This document shows, in pieces, positions 1 through 8,452 of a stretch of DNA of 38,985 nt. Source of the stretch: Sphingomonas sp. YR710 (GTDB taxonomy: Bacteria > Pseudomonadota > Alphaproteobacteria > Sphingomonadales > Sphingomonadaceae); assembly GCF_900101455.1 (NCBI RefSeq), contig NZ_FMZJ01000024.1, positions 1-38,985 of the forward strand, in the 5' to 3' direction. A program made the position numbers and the translations under genes. The notes under the pieces are model-generated. The model was not told the DNA's origin. It saw only the letters and a program-made list of their open reading frames with translations, and searched no databases. How positions within the stretch are numbered: the first letter of the stretch is position 1; each line of letters opens with the position of its first letter.

Positions 1-33
1 TTACAATGACGATCGCCCCAATGGTATTCTCAC

Positions 34-2856
34 TCACATTTTCAGGCGGGCGCCTATAGTAACGTATGTCCCGATGATGTCATACGCCGACCGGATCGTC
101 GGATAGGCAAGGCCCGGGCTGGTGCTCGTGGGAATGATCGGCGGCTTGCGGTTGAACAGGTTGTTGACAGTCCCGAACAACTCTACCCCTCCGAACTTGC
201 TCGGCACTCGGGCGACCGCGCTGATATCGGTATAAGCCACCGCGCCGATCGAGTTGTCTTGATAGACGAGGATATTCGAACGCTTCAGGCTACCGATAAT
301 GCGCTCCTGCACCGAAAGCGTGAACGGGCCGGTCTCATATGTGACATTGACGTTTCCGCGCCACTTCGGCTGAATGATCGGGTTGCCATCCGTCATGTCC
401 GCGTTCCCCAGGAAATTGAAGACTGCCTGGCCGGGCGCATTCTGTTGCTTGGACGACAGGAGCCGCGTCGCCAGGCTCTCGATCGTCAGCTTTCCCGAGC
501 CGACCGGCAGCTGATATCGCAGTTCGAAATCGATGCCGCTGGTTTTGAAGTTCCGCAGGTTCTGATTGTTGATAAGGACTGCCGTTGGTCCATTGTTCGG
601 ATCTGGATTGGCCGCTCCCAATGGTCGGATGATCTGGTCGCAGACCGGCGAACTGTAATTGCTGGCCGCGCAAATATCCATGACTTGCTGGCCTGTGAAT
701 GGCGCGCCGATCGCCTTGTCGATGTTGATGTTGAAATAGTCGATCGAGAGGTTGAAGCCCCGAATGAAGGATGGCTTGAAGATGACACCGGCGGTGAGCG
801 TGTTGGCGATCTCGGGCTTGAGGTTCGGGTTGCCGCCGCTAACTGACTGCGTGCTGACATTTAGCCCGGTCAGCTTGTCGAGAACGCCCAATCGGGTGAT
901 AGTTTGTCCGGCAAACAACTCATACAGCGTGGGTGCGCGGATGTCGCGCGAACGGGTGAGCCGGAACCGAATGCCGTCTATCGGATCATAGAGTGCACCG
1001 GCCTTCCACGTAACGACGGTGCCGCTCGTACTGTAATCAGTCACGCGTCCAGCCCCGTTGATCGACAGTGAGCCGACTGCTGAATCCTTGAGGATAGGCA
1101 CGTTAAGTTCGCCAAACGCTTCCTTGATGTTGTACGAACCTGCCCCGATCCCATTATTGAGCACGAAGTATCGGTTCATCGCCGAAGCGGCGACGCCCCG
1201 CAGCCCGGTGAAGGTCGTTGCGATAGCCGGGTTGGCGTTGCTCGTTTGAACCAGGCTCTGCTTGCGGTATTCGCCCCCGAGTGCGAACGAGATAGGTCCG
1301 GCCCATCCAGAAAACAGATCGCCCGATATCAGCGCCTGAAAACTGTCCATCTTGTTGCGCACCCGCCACTGGGAATAGCTCTCGATATAGGCCAGTGCCT
1401 GGGGCGTGACATTGCCGACGCCCATGATATTGATCGGAACACAGCCTGGATAGAGCCCCGGATTGGTCAGGCTCACATTGCAGACAATATTGTTTGTCGC
1501 GGGATCGCGCACGGCATCCAGCGCCGCGAAGAAGTTCTGGTTCAGCGTGTCAAGCGAACTGCTCAGAAACTTCGTATCGCCGTGGACATAGCCGACGTTC
1601 CACGAAAGGTTGCGCAGCTTGCCCTGAATACCGGCCGTGACGAGAAGGCTCTTGCTGTCCTGCGTGATGTTGTTTGGGGGAAGATCGTTGAACGTCCGGG
1701 TGATGTTGAAGCTGGCGGCATTTCCCAGCAGGGCCAACGTCGCAGGCGTCAGGTAGGCGTTGTTGCGGAAGATGGTGCTCGGTACACGAACGCGCGAACC
1801 GGGCTGGTCGTAGTTGCTTGCGGTATTGTAGCCGATTGAGGCAAACACGCTCAGCGAGGGGGTGAGATCGTATTCCCCCCGCCCGAAGAGCTGGTTCGTT
1901 GTCACCGACGGCGTGATATCACGGCCCTGTTGCGCTTGCAGAAGGCCGTCGCCGCCGATCTGAAGATTAACGCGGCCCGCAGGCAGACCGGTGTTATAAG
2001 CTACCAGATCGCTATTGGGCGCAAACTGCTTGCCGACGAAGCCCGCTGGCCCCGACTGGGTAAAGCCCCCTTCCGCGCTCACCGCCCGGGCGCCCGAAAT
2101 GTAGCGAAACGGATCGGCGGTCGTTCCGCTCCCCACGGGCACCCAGCCATCGGCGATAATGGGAAGGCTGGTTTTTGCGATCCGGTCGATATGATAGCGC
2201 TCGGCGCTGGCTATGATATGAAGTCGATCGTCGAGCAGCGATGTTCCCGCAGCTACACCAACACGGTAGGATCCAGCGTAGCCGCCGGAGGCGACACCTC
2301 GCTGTATCTGGGCCTTCACGCCCTTGAACCGCTTGTTGAGGATGAAGTTGACGACACCGGAGACGGCGTCCGATCCGTAAGCGGCGGAGCCGCCGCCAGT
2401 AACGATGTCGACCCGTTCTACAAGCAACTGTGGAATGAGATTAGCGTCGACGCCGCCGTTGTTACCTGACGGCGGAAGCCGCTGGCCGTCCTGGAGAACA
2501 AGCACACGCTGCGTGCCAAGAGCGCGCAAGTTGAGATAGTTTCCGGACCGCTGAACGTTCGGATTGGCGGTGGGCAACTGGTTTTGATTGATCGAGTTCT
2601 GGAACGCGGGAAGCTGATTGAGCGCATCTGCTATCGTCCCGGGCGCTCGCTGGATCAACTGCTCCGTCTGCAAGACCGTTACCGGGCTCGGCGCTTCGAA
2701 ACCCTTGCTGGCGATCCGTGATCCCGTCACCACGATCTCGTCAATGAGCGGTGGCTCGTCCGCGGATGCCGGCTGCACAGTGTTCTGTCCCCAGGCGGGC
2801 GCTGTAAGCATTATCGCGAGTGCGCTCGCACCTTGAGAGAAAGCTCTTCCCTTCAT
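34..2856 (-). CDS. TonB-dependent outer-membrane receptor
   Basis: A 940-aa outer-membrane beta-barrel receptor that would import a substrate, probably a glycoside or oligosaccharide, using TonB energy. The N-terminus has a signal peptide (MKGRAF then a hydrophobic stretch ending near APAWGQ). A TonB-box-like segment (DEIVVTGSRI) follows, then the plug, with the LVERVDIVTGGGSAAYGSDA motif, then a long barrel with repeated aromatic beta strands. The ATG at 2856 is chosen because GGAGGAG sits 7 nt upstream of it; an in-frame ATG at 2898 would add 14 residues without a good ribosome site. The gene is divergent from the catabolic operon starting at 3331, which suggests substrate linkage. The substrate is inferred from context only. 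Confidence 0.95.
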   Translation of the reverse strand: MKGRAFSQGASALAIMLTAPAWGQNTVQPASADEPPLIDEIVVTGSRIASKGFEAPSPVTVLQTEQLIQRAPGTIADALNQLPAFQNSINQNQLPTANPNVQRSGNYLNLRALGTQRVLVLQDGQRLPPSGNNGGVDANLIPQLLVERVDIVTGGGSAAYGSDAVSGVVNFILNKRFKGVKAQIQRGVASGGYAGSYRVGVAAGTSLLDDRLHIIASAERYHIDRIAKTSLPIIADGWVPVGSGTTADPFRYISGARAVSAEGGFTQSGPAGFVGKQFAPNSDLVAYNTGLPAGRVNLQIGGDGLLQAQQGRDITPSVTTNQLFGRGEYDLTPSLSVFASIGYNTASNYDQPGSRVRVPSTIFRNNAYLTPATLALLGNAASFNITRTFNDLPPNNITQDSKSLLVTAGIQGKLRNLSWNVGYVHGDTKFLSSSLDTLNQNFFAALDAVRDPATNNIVCNVSLTNPGLYPGCVPINIMGVGNVTPQALAYIESYSQWRVRNKMDSFQALISGDLFSGWAGPISFALGGEYRKQSLVQTSNANPAIATTFTGLRGVAASAMNRYFVLNNGIGAGSYNIKEAFGELNVPILKDSAVGSLSINGAGRVTDYSTSGTVVTWKAGALYDPIDGIRFRLTRSRDIRAPTLYELFAGQTITRLGVLDKLTGLNVSTQSVSGGNPNLKPEIANTLTAGVIFKPSFIRGFNLSIDYFNINIDKAIGAPFTGQQVMDICAASNYSSPVCDQIIRPLGAANPDPNNGPTAVLINNQNLRNFKTSGIDFELRYQLPVGSGKLTIESLATRLLSSKQQNAPGQAVFNFLGNADMTDGNPIIQPKWRGNVNVTYETGPFTLSVQERIIGSLKRSNILVYQDNSIGAVAYTDISAVARVPSKFGGVELFGTVNNLFNRKPPIIPTSTSPGLAYPTIRSAYDIIGTYVTIGARLKM

Positions 2857-3154
2857 TATCCATCTCCTCCGTTGCATTTTTTGTCGCGCCGATTCCATCT
2901 GCGGTCAGCGTCGATTAATTAAGTGTAACAATTATTATTATTAAGTAAATCGTGCGGCGGTCTTTTTATGGTGGAGCGGCCCGCCCATTGTAAAAATGGC
3001 ATTAGGCAGCTTGCGCTGAAAAGACCCAATTTCTGCCGTTTATTGGGCGGTGTGGGCCGATAGACGTGGCCGAATGTTCAGCATGGCGAAACCTGAGTGC
3101 GGCATCCTCAGCTATTTCGTCTCCCTCAAAACAGGTTGGTCTCGACAGGAGACC

Positions 3155-3176
3155 TTCGACGTGTAAATACGTCGAA
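3155..3176. promoter_or_regulatory. Perfect inverted repeat, candidate operator
   Basis: The arms TTCGACGT and ACGTCGAA are exact reverse complements separated by 6 bp (GTAAAT). The dyad ends two bases before the LacI-type palindrome at 3178. It has no T-tract, so a binding site for a dimeric regulator is likelier than a terminator. The regulator is unknown. Confidence 0.4.
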
Positions 3177-3177
3177 A

Positions 3178-3191
3178 TGAAATCGTTTTCA
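3178..3191. promoter_or_regulatory. LacI-family operator (candidate)
   Basis: TGAAATCGTTTTCA is a near-perfect 14-bp palindrome (6 of 7 positions symmetric) with the central CG usual for LacI/GalR operators. It matches 15582-15595 and 3258-3271 under the consensus TGAAAWYGWTWTCA. The LacI regulator at 9710-10762 is the obvious candidate ligand. Confidence 0.55.
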
Positions 3192-3257
3192 AGAATAACC
3201 TGCGGGCTTTATGCAGCGGATATCGATGGGCGCCGAAAAGTGCGAGATTTCCAACGA

Positions 3258-3271
3258 TGAAATTGTTATCA
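3258..3271. promoter_or_regulatory. LacI-family operator (candidate, weaker)
   Basis: TGAAATTGTTATCA shares TGAAA and TATCA ends with the 15582 site, but its centre is TG rather than CG and its symmetry is weaker (4 of 7). It lies 80 bp centre-to-centre from the 3178 site and about 60 bp before the operon start codon, consistent with a two-site repressed promoter. Confidence 0.4.
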
Positions 3272-3330
3272 TCAATGTCGAGTGAGGATAGTCCGTCCGC
3301 ACCCTCCGCCAGGGCGGTAAGGGTTGTGGC

Positions 3331-4464
3331 ATGAGCGACGCGTCGATTCGAATCGCGCTAGTCGGTGGCGGCGTCGGGTCGTTCATCGGCGGCATTCACC
3401 GTATGGCTGCGCAGTTGGACGGCCGCTTCGCGCTGGTTGCAGGCGTATTTGGCAGGGATCCCGCAAAGTCGCGCGTGCGCGGGCGAGAATGGGGGGTGCC
3501 AATCGACCGGATCTATGCCGATCACAGCGAACTCATCATCGGAGAGGCCCAGCGACAGGACGGCGTTGCGTGCATAGTCATAGCGACGCCCAATGAATCG
3601 CATTTCGCGATCGCATCGGATGCTCTCCGCGCCGGGCTCCACGTGATCTGCGACAAGCCGATGACCGCGACGCTCGAACAGGCTGAACTGCTCGTGCCGA
3701 TCGTCGCGGCATCCCGCGGCATCTACGCGCTGACGTTTACATACACAGGCTATGCCATGGTTCGCGAGGCTCGTGCCCGCATTGCCGCGGGGGATATCGG
3801 CGAAGTTCGCAAGATCGTGGTCGATTATCCACAGGGTTGGCTATCGAACGGCGCCGGGGATGCGCAAATCTGGCGGCTTGACCCAGCGCGCGCGGGCCTT
3901 GGCGGCTGCGCCGGAGATATTGGCGTCCATGCCTTCCAGTTGGCGGAGTATGTTTCGGGCCAGCGCGTGACCGAGCTAAACGCGATGCTGTCTTCGATGG
4001 TTGCCGGACGCCGGCTCGACGATGACTGCAATGTGTTGATGCGCCTGACAAATGGCGGAGTTGCCGTGCTAACCGCCTCGCAGATTGCGACGGGAGAACG
4101 CAATGGCTTGTCGATCCGGGTCCATGGCGCGAGCGGCACCTTGGCCTGGCGGCATGAGGACCCCGCGGTGTTGCGGATCGATCGTGGCAACGGGCGCTCG
4201 GAATTGCTTCATGCCGGTGCTCCCGATTCATGTCCGGCGGCCAAGCGAGCGACTCGCCTGCCGATGGGCCACCCCGAAGGGTTCATTGAGGCGATGGCGA
4301 CGATTTACCGGGACGTAGCTGATGCGCTTTTAGGCACAGCGCCGTCGCTTATCGACGGCGAGGTGCCTGGGGTAACAGACGGTCTGCGTTCCATGCGCTT
4401 CATCGATCGGGCGATCGTGTCCAATCGCCATGGGCGCTGGACAAGCATGGAGGAGAGGCCATGA
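3331..4464 (+). CDS. Gfo/Idh/MocA-family NAD(P)-dependent sugar dehydrogenase
   Basis: A 377-aa cytosolic oxidoreductase of the Gfo/Idh/MocA family, which oxidises or reduces a sugar hydroxyl/ketone. The N-terminal Rossmann fold starts at once (IRIALVGGGVGSFIGG, about residues 4-19). It continues with IATPNESH and a DKPM version of the family EKP signature near residue 110. The C-terminal domain has AGDIGVHAFQLAEYVSG, carrying the usual catalytic Asp/His. It is the first gene of the rightward operon, downstream of two LacI-type palindromes, and its stop overlaps the next start (ATGA). A 3-keto-sugar substrate is inferred from the neighbourhood; the exact substrate cannot be read from sequence. 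Confidence 0.93.
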   Translation: MSDASIRIALVGGGVGSFIGGIHRMAAQLDGRFALVAGVFGRDPAKSRVRGREWGVPIDRIYADHSELIIGEAQRQDGVACIVIATPNESHFAIASDALRAGLHVICDKPMTATLEQAELLVPIVAASRGIYALTFTYTGYAMVREARARIAAGDIGEVRKIVVDYPQGWLSNGAGDAQIWRLDPARAGLGGCAGDIGVHAFQLAEYVSGQRVTELNAMLSSMVAGRRLDDDCNVLMRLTNGGVAVLTASQIATGERNGLSIRVHGASGTLAWRHEDPAVLRIDRGNGRSELLHAGAPDSCPAAKRATRLPMGHPEGFIEAMATIYRDVADALLGTAPSLIDGEVPGVTDGLRSMRFIDRAIVSNRHGRWTSMEERP

Positions 4465-5510
4465 AGACCATAAAAGGGCCTGCAGTCTTCCTAGCCCAAT
4501 TCATAAAGGACGAACCGCCGTTCGACACACTCGACAATCTCGCCTGCTGGGCGAGCGGACTGGGGTACAGCGGCGTCCAGATACCCTGCGATCCCAGGTT
4601 GATCGATCTCGCTACGGCGGCGCAAAGCAGCGATTACTGCGATGATCTTCGCGCCCGTCTGGCGGATGCCGGCGTCGAGCTTTCAGAGCTTTCATCTCAC
4701 CTGCAAGGACAGCTCGTTGCGGTACACCCTGCTTACGATATCTTGTTTGATGGCTTTGCGCCGCCGCAGTATCGCGGCGATCCTGCGGCACGTCTCAGTT
4801 GGGCGACCGATCAACTCAAGCTGGCCGCGAAGGCGAGCGCCAATCTGGGCCTGTCTGCACATGCGACCTTTTCGGGAGCGCTTGCCTGGCCTTACGTCTA
4901 TCCTTGGCCACAGCGACCCGCAGGCTTGATCGACGAAGCCTTTCGCGAACTGGCTCGTCGCTGGACGCCCATCCTCGACGCATTCGGGGAAGCCGGCATT
5001 GAATGCGCGTTCGAGGTGCATCCCGGCGAAGACGTTCACGATGGCGCCAGCTGGGAACGGTTCCTGGATGCAGTCGGCGAACACCCCGCCGCACGCATCC
5101 TGTTCGATCCGTCGCATTTCGTGCTGCAGCAGCTCGACTATCTCGACTTCATCGATCGCTATCACGATCGGATCGCTTGCTTCCACGTCAAAGACGCCGA
5201 GTTCCGCCCAAACGGCCGTAGCGGTGTCTATGGGGGGTATCAGGATTGGTCGGACAGAGCGGGCAGGTTTCGGTCGCTAGGAGATGGTCAGGTCGACTTC
5301 GGCGCGATCTTCTCGAAAATGGCACAATATGACTTCGCTGGATGGGCAGTGCTGGAGTGGGAATGCGCATTCAAACATCCCGAGGACAGTGCACTCGAAG
5401 GAGCGGAATTTATCCGTCGGCACATTATTCGGGTGACTTCGACCGCTTTCGACGATTTCGCCGCGGCAGGCGGCGATGACCTGAAAAACCGAAGAATATT
5501 AGGGCTGTAA
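4461..5510 (+). CDS. Sugar phosphate isomerase/epimerase-like TIM-barrel protein
   Basis: A 349-aa member of the xylose-isomerase-like TIM barrel superfamily (AP_endonuc_2). Metal-ligand type motifs are visible: FEVHPGED (about 190), ILFDPSHFVLQQLDYLDFID (about 213-232), CFHVKDAEF (about 240) and a late VLEWECAF. There is no signal peptide, so it should be cytosolic. The start overlaps the preceding stop (ATGA) with GGAGGAGAGG just upstream, so it is translationally coupled to the Gfo/Idh/MocA gene. In oxidation-first glycoside pathways, such as levoglucosan catabolism, proteins of this fold carry out beta-elimination or hydration of 3-keto sugars. That role is inferred here; plain ketose/aldose isomerisation remains possible. 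Confidence 0.92.
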   Translation: MKTIKGPAVFLAQFIKDEPPFDTLDNLACWASGLGYSGVQIPCDPRLIDLATAAQSSDYCDDLRARLADAGVELSELSSHLQGQLVAVHPAYDILFDGFAPPQYRGDPAARLSWATDQLKLAAKASANLGLSAHATFSGALAWPYVYPWPQRPAGLIDEAFRELARRWTPILDAFGEAGIECAFEVHPGEDVHDGASWERFLDAVGEHPAARILFDPSHFVLQQLDYLDFIDRYHDRIACFHVKDAEFRPNGRSGVYGGYQDWSDRAGRFRSLGDGQVDFGAIFSKMAQYDFAGWAVLEWECAFKHPEDSALEGAEFIRRHIIRVTSTAFDDFAAAGGDDLKNRRILGL

Positions 5511-5541
5511 GGCCTGAGCAGTAAGCGACGGAGGGCGTGGC

Positions 5542-6516
5542 ATGCAGGGATGGAGACATGGGATGAGCAAGCGCACCATGATGAAAGGCATTGCCGCGGT
5601 GGCTGTCGCCGCTGGGCTTGGTCGTGCCGCCGCCGCGACCGAGACACCTTTCTTCGAAGCGCATGGCCTTCCGATTGGAATCCAGCTTTACCCGTTGCGG
5701 ACGGACCTGCGTGCGGACTTTGCCGGTACCCTGCGTAAGGTTGCCAGGATTGGCTATCGTCTCGTCGAGACATCCAGCCTTTACGGCCATTCGGCGGCGG
5801 ACTGCCGCACGGCACTGGACGCTGCCGGCCTTGCCTGTCGCTCTATGCATGCCATGCCACAACCGCTCGGGCCAGGTGCGAACCTGACGACCAGCTTTGA
5901 CCAGGTTGTGGCCGACGCCCATACGATTGGTGCCACGGACGTCGTCATGCCGCTGTTCCTGATTCCGGAGCGGCTATTGTCCAACCCCGGGGGCAAGCCG
6001 TCCGATTTCATCCCTGCCGCCGGTGAGGCGCTTATAGCAGACGATTACGCGCGCATGGCGGATTTCCTCAACGAGAAGGGTGAGGCTCTGCGCAAGCAAG
6101 GGTTGCAGTTGAGCTATCACAATCACAACGTGGAATTCGCCCCGCAAGGTACTGAATTCGGACTAGAAATACTCCTGCGAAAGACCGATACTAAATTCGT
6201 GCAATTCGAGCTCGATGTCGGTTGGGCCTATGCGTCGCGGATGGATGTCTTCGCGCTGCTCGATGCGCACCCTGGCCGCATCACGAAATTCCACGTCAAG
6301 GACATCAAGCCGACGACGCCGCTTAATTTCGCGATCGTGCAGGACCCTGCCGACCTCGGAAAGGGCATTGTCGACTGGAAGCGCCTGTTACCGGCTGCAT
6401 ATGCGGCCGGAACGCGTGGCTTTTACGTCGAACAGGAAGATCCGTTCACTCGTCCGCCGATCGAAGTCATGGCCGACAACTATCGTTATCTGGCCGAATT
6501 GAGAACGGCGGGCTGA
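5542..6516 (+). CDS. Exported sugar isomerase/epimerase-like TIM-barrel protein
   Basis: A 324-aa xylose-isomerase-like TIM-barrel protein, distinct from the preceding one. It starts with a basic, then Ala-rich hydrophobic segment (SKRTMMKGIAAVAVAAGL, ending about residue 32), which looks like an export signal, possibly Tat-like with KR in place of RR. Fold motifs follow: GIQLYPLR, LSYHNHNVEF, FELDVGWAY, FHVKDIKP and FYVEQEDPF, which place the metal-binding Glu/Asp/His residues. GGAGGG six bases before the ATG supports this start; a second ATG at 5563 would also keep the signal. A periplasmic enzyme beside a cytosolic paralogue suggests that parts of the pathway are split between compartments. 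The precise reaction is unknown. Confidence 0.9.
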   Translation: MQGWRHGMSKRTMMKGIAAVAVAAGLGRAAAATETPFFEAHGLPIGIQLYPLRTDLRADFAGTLRKVARIGYRLVETSSLYGHSAADCRTALDAAGLACRSMHAMPQPLGPGANLTTSFDQVVADAHTIGATDVVMPLFLIPERLLSNPGGKPSDFIPAAGEALIADDYARMADFLNEKGEALRKQGLQLSYHNHNVEFAPQGTEFGLEILLRKTDTKFVQFELDVGWAYASRMDVFALLDAHPGRITKFHVKDIKPTTPLNFAIVQDPADLGKGIVDWKRLLPAAYAAGTRGFYVEQEDPFTRPPIEVMADNYRYLAELRTAG

Positions 6517-6578
6517 AGCACCGACAAAACCACGTCACCAAGACCGGCGCGAACAGCTGGCTTGTGGGAGAGAATTCG

Positions 6579-7628
6579 ATGATCGAGAGAATTGGCGTCG
6601 GCTTTGTCGGAGCGGGTGGCGTAGTGCAGGCGATCCACCTGCCAACCCTCGCGCGCCTGCAGGATCGCTTCCGAACCGTGGCGGTGTGGGACGTGCAGCC
6701 GCCGCTGGCGCAAGCTGTGGCCGAAATTGCTGGCGCGAAGGCCCATTCAAGCCTCGATGCGCTGTTGGCCGATCCCGCCGTCGATGTCGTCGCGGTCTGC
6801 ACGCCTCCTCCGTTCCACGCCGATCAAGTCATCGCGGCGATGCGCGCCGGCAAGCGCGCGATTCTCTGCGAGAAACCGTTGGCCGCAACAGTGGCGGAAG
6901 CCGAGTGCATTGCCGTTGTCGCCGCCGAGACCGGTGTACCGCTGGTGGTGGGATCGATGCACATCTACGATCCTGCCTTGCGGAGCGCCGGGTCGGCTCT
7001 GGCCAAGCTCGCGGCGGAAGCCCACACCATCCGGTCGAGCATGACGCTGCCGTCAAATTCCCACATCGAACAATGGGTATTCGAAGCCGTGCCGAGGCCG
7101 GTCGATGCGCCGCCGCGCTCGGCTCCCTCGGGCGACCGCCGTATCTGGATGGTCCGCGACGGCATCATGGAACTGGCAATCCACGATTTGCCTATCGTCC
7201 GCATGTTCGTACCGGAAGGCGAGCAAGCAAACGTGACCGACGTCGCGACCTTCGGACCCATTGGATATGCGATTACCTTGCGCGCGGGCGATCGCCTGAT
7301 CGAACTCTTCGCGCATATGGGGAAACACTGGCAGCCGCGCTGGACCTTCGAGGCGATGTCCGAAACGATGGTCCTGCAGATCGAGTTTACCCCATCCTTC
7401 GTCCACGCCGGCTCCGGTGTCACGACGATTTCCCGCGATGGTCGCAGCATCGTTCATCATCCGCAGATGCACAACGGCTACGAAGGCGAATGGCTTGCGA
7501 TCGCTGCTACGCTCGCAGGAAAGCAGGGCAAAATCGCCACCGCCGATACGCTGGTCGCCGACGTGAAATTCGCGATCGACATTGCGTGTCAGTCCTGCGC
7601 CTTGGTCGAAGGCAGAATTGCGGCATGA
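6579..7628 (+). CDS. Gfo/Idh/MocA-family oxidoreductase (second copy)
   Basis: A 349-aa NAD(P)-dependent dehydrogenase. The Rossmann motif VGFVGAGGVVQAIHLP occupies about residues 6-21. It is followed by VCTPPPFHADQ, CEKPLAATVAEAE (the family EKP signature), then a C-terminal domain with GIMELAIHDLPIVRMF carrying the likely catalytic His. The ATG at 6579 is preferred over the GTG at 6564 because the ribosome site GGGAGAG (6566-6572) lies between them. It shares only family-level similarity with the copy at 3331, so the two probably catalyse different steps, for example oxidation of the glycoside and reduction of a 3-keto product. The stop overlaps the next start (ATGA). Confidence 0.93.
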   Translation: MIERIGVGFVGAGGVVQAIHLPTLARLQDRFRTVAVWDVQPPLAQAVAEIAGAKAHSSLDALLADPAVDVVAVCTPPPFHADQVIAAMRAGKRAILCEKPLAATVAEAECIAVVAAETGVPLVVGSMHIYDPALRSAGSALAKLAAEAHTIRSSMTLPSNSHIEQWVFEAVPRPVDAPPRSAPSGDRRIWMVRDGIMELAIHDLPIVRMFVPEGEQANVTDVATFGPIGYAITLRAGDRLIELFAHMGKHWQPRWTFEAMSETMVLQIEFTPSFVHAGSGVTTISRDGRSIVHHPQMHNGYEGEWLAIAATLAGKQGKIATADTLVADVKFAIDIACQSCALVEGRIAA

Positions 7629-8452
7629 CGCAGGGGCTCGCGGTTGCGGCACATCCCCTGATGAGGGATCTGACCGGGGGGCTGGTCGCCTCGCTTGCCC
7701 AGTCTCTGTGGCTGGCGGACGATTATGCAAAAGCCGATCTCCTCGTCCTTCCAGGTCGTTCAGGCTGGTGCGGACTGGCAACAGAAGCGATTGAGAGCGG
7801 GATTCGGCGCATCATGGTCATCGATCCCGGCCCCGAAAACATAACGCCGATCGGCGACCTGGCCCTTCGGGTTCGGTCACACGATGCGATGCTGGTGCTG
7901 AGTGAGAGCTTCGCCGACAATCCGGGCGTGGCGCCGTTTCACGCCGCGCTCGATGGACCAATGACGTTCCTTTCGCTGACCGCCTATGCGGCGTGCAGCG
8001 TGGAAGATCGCGCGGCCCGCTTCGAGCAATTGCGGTTGGCGCGGGCGTTGGGCATCAGCGAAATCGCCTTCACCGATGCCCAGACGGGCCGAGGCAGCAC
8101 AATGGCGCTGGGTACCGGATTGCGCGCCCGCAAGGACGTCATGCTTCGCATGACAGCGCTGGCCACGAGCGGGTTGAGCGCTCGTCACTGCGTTAGTGCC
8201 TTTGCTGACGATATTCTGGCGTCGCTGATAATATATCCGGCCGACTGCGCCCGGCCCAGCGAGGGAAGTGTCACAACGCCGGCGCACCGCCTGCATTTGC
8301 CCACGATCTTCGAAACCCCGCACCGGGCAACTCTGCGCCGGCTCCTGGCGGGAAAGGAGGCATCCCGATCGCTTGCTGATTTCGAAGCGGATGTCCGGCT
8401 CCTCGATGCGCTGGAAGGGAGATTGTTCGATCGGATGGAAAAGGCATGGTGA
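7625..8452 (+). CDS. Unrecognised 275-aa protein in the sugar operon
   Basis: A 275-aa protein that I do not recognise. Translational coupling to both neighbours supports it: its ATG overlaps the preceding TGA and its TGA overlaps the next ATG. The open frame runs further upstream, but that part is antisense-like shadow over the Gfo/Idh/MocA gene. The N-terminal half has alternating hydrophobic strands and Gly/Pro turns (LLVLPGRSGWCGLATEAI, RRIMVIDPGPENITPIGD), suggesting a Rossmann-like or alpha/beta fold, but no GxGxxG is seen. The C-terminal half is helical and charged (ending LLDALEGRLFDRMEKAW). No signal peptide or membrane segment is visible. Its position suggests a role in sugar processing or a degenerate Gfo/Idh/MocA relative; neither is shown. 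Confidence 0.8.
   Translation: MTQGLAVAAHPLMRDLTGGLVASLAQSLWLADDYAKADLLVLPGRSGWCGLATEAIESGIRRIMVIDPGPENITPIGDLALRVRSHDAMLVLSESFADNPGVAPFHAALDGPMTFLSLTAYAACSVEDRAARFEQLRLARALGISEIAFTDAQTGRGSTMALGTGLRARKDVMLRMTALATSGLSARHCVSAFADDILASLIIYPADCARPSEGSVTTPAHRLHLPTIFETPHRATLRRLLAGKEASRSLADFEADVRLLDALEGRLFDRMEKAW

Larger units (their letters stand above)
2857..3330. promoter_or_regulatory. Divergent regulatory region between receptor and catabolic operon
   Basis: This gap has no convincing gene; short ORFs in it lack a ribosome site and any recognisable sequence. It contains an AT-rich stretch next to the receptor (about 2915-2950), an 8-bp-arm dyad (3155-3176) and two LacI-type palindromes (3178-3191 and 3258-3271). 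It must carry promoters for both the leftward receptor and the rightward operon. I could not place -35/-10 boxes with confidence. Confidence 0.6.

Noticed and set aside
6686-7624. Upstream extension of the 275-aa protein to a 588-codon frame
   Set aside because: It lies wholly over the Gfo/Idh/MocA gene in another frame and is Arg-rich. The overlapping ATG at 7625 is the natural start.
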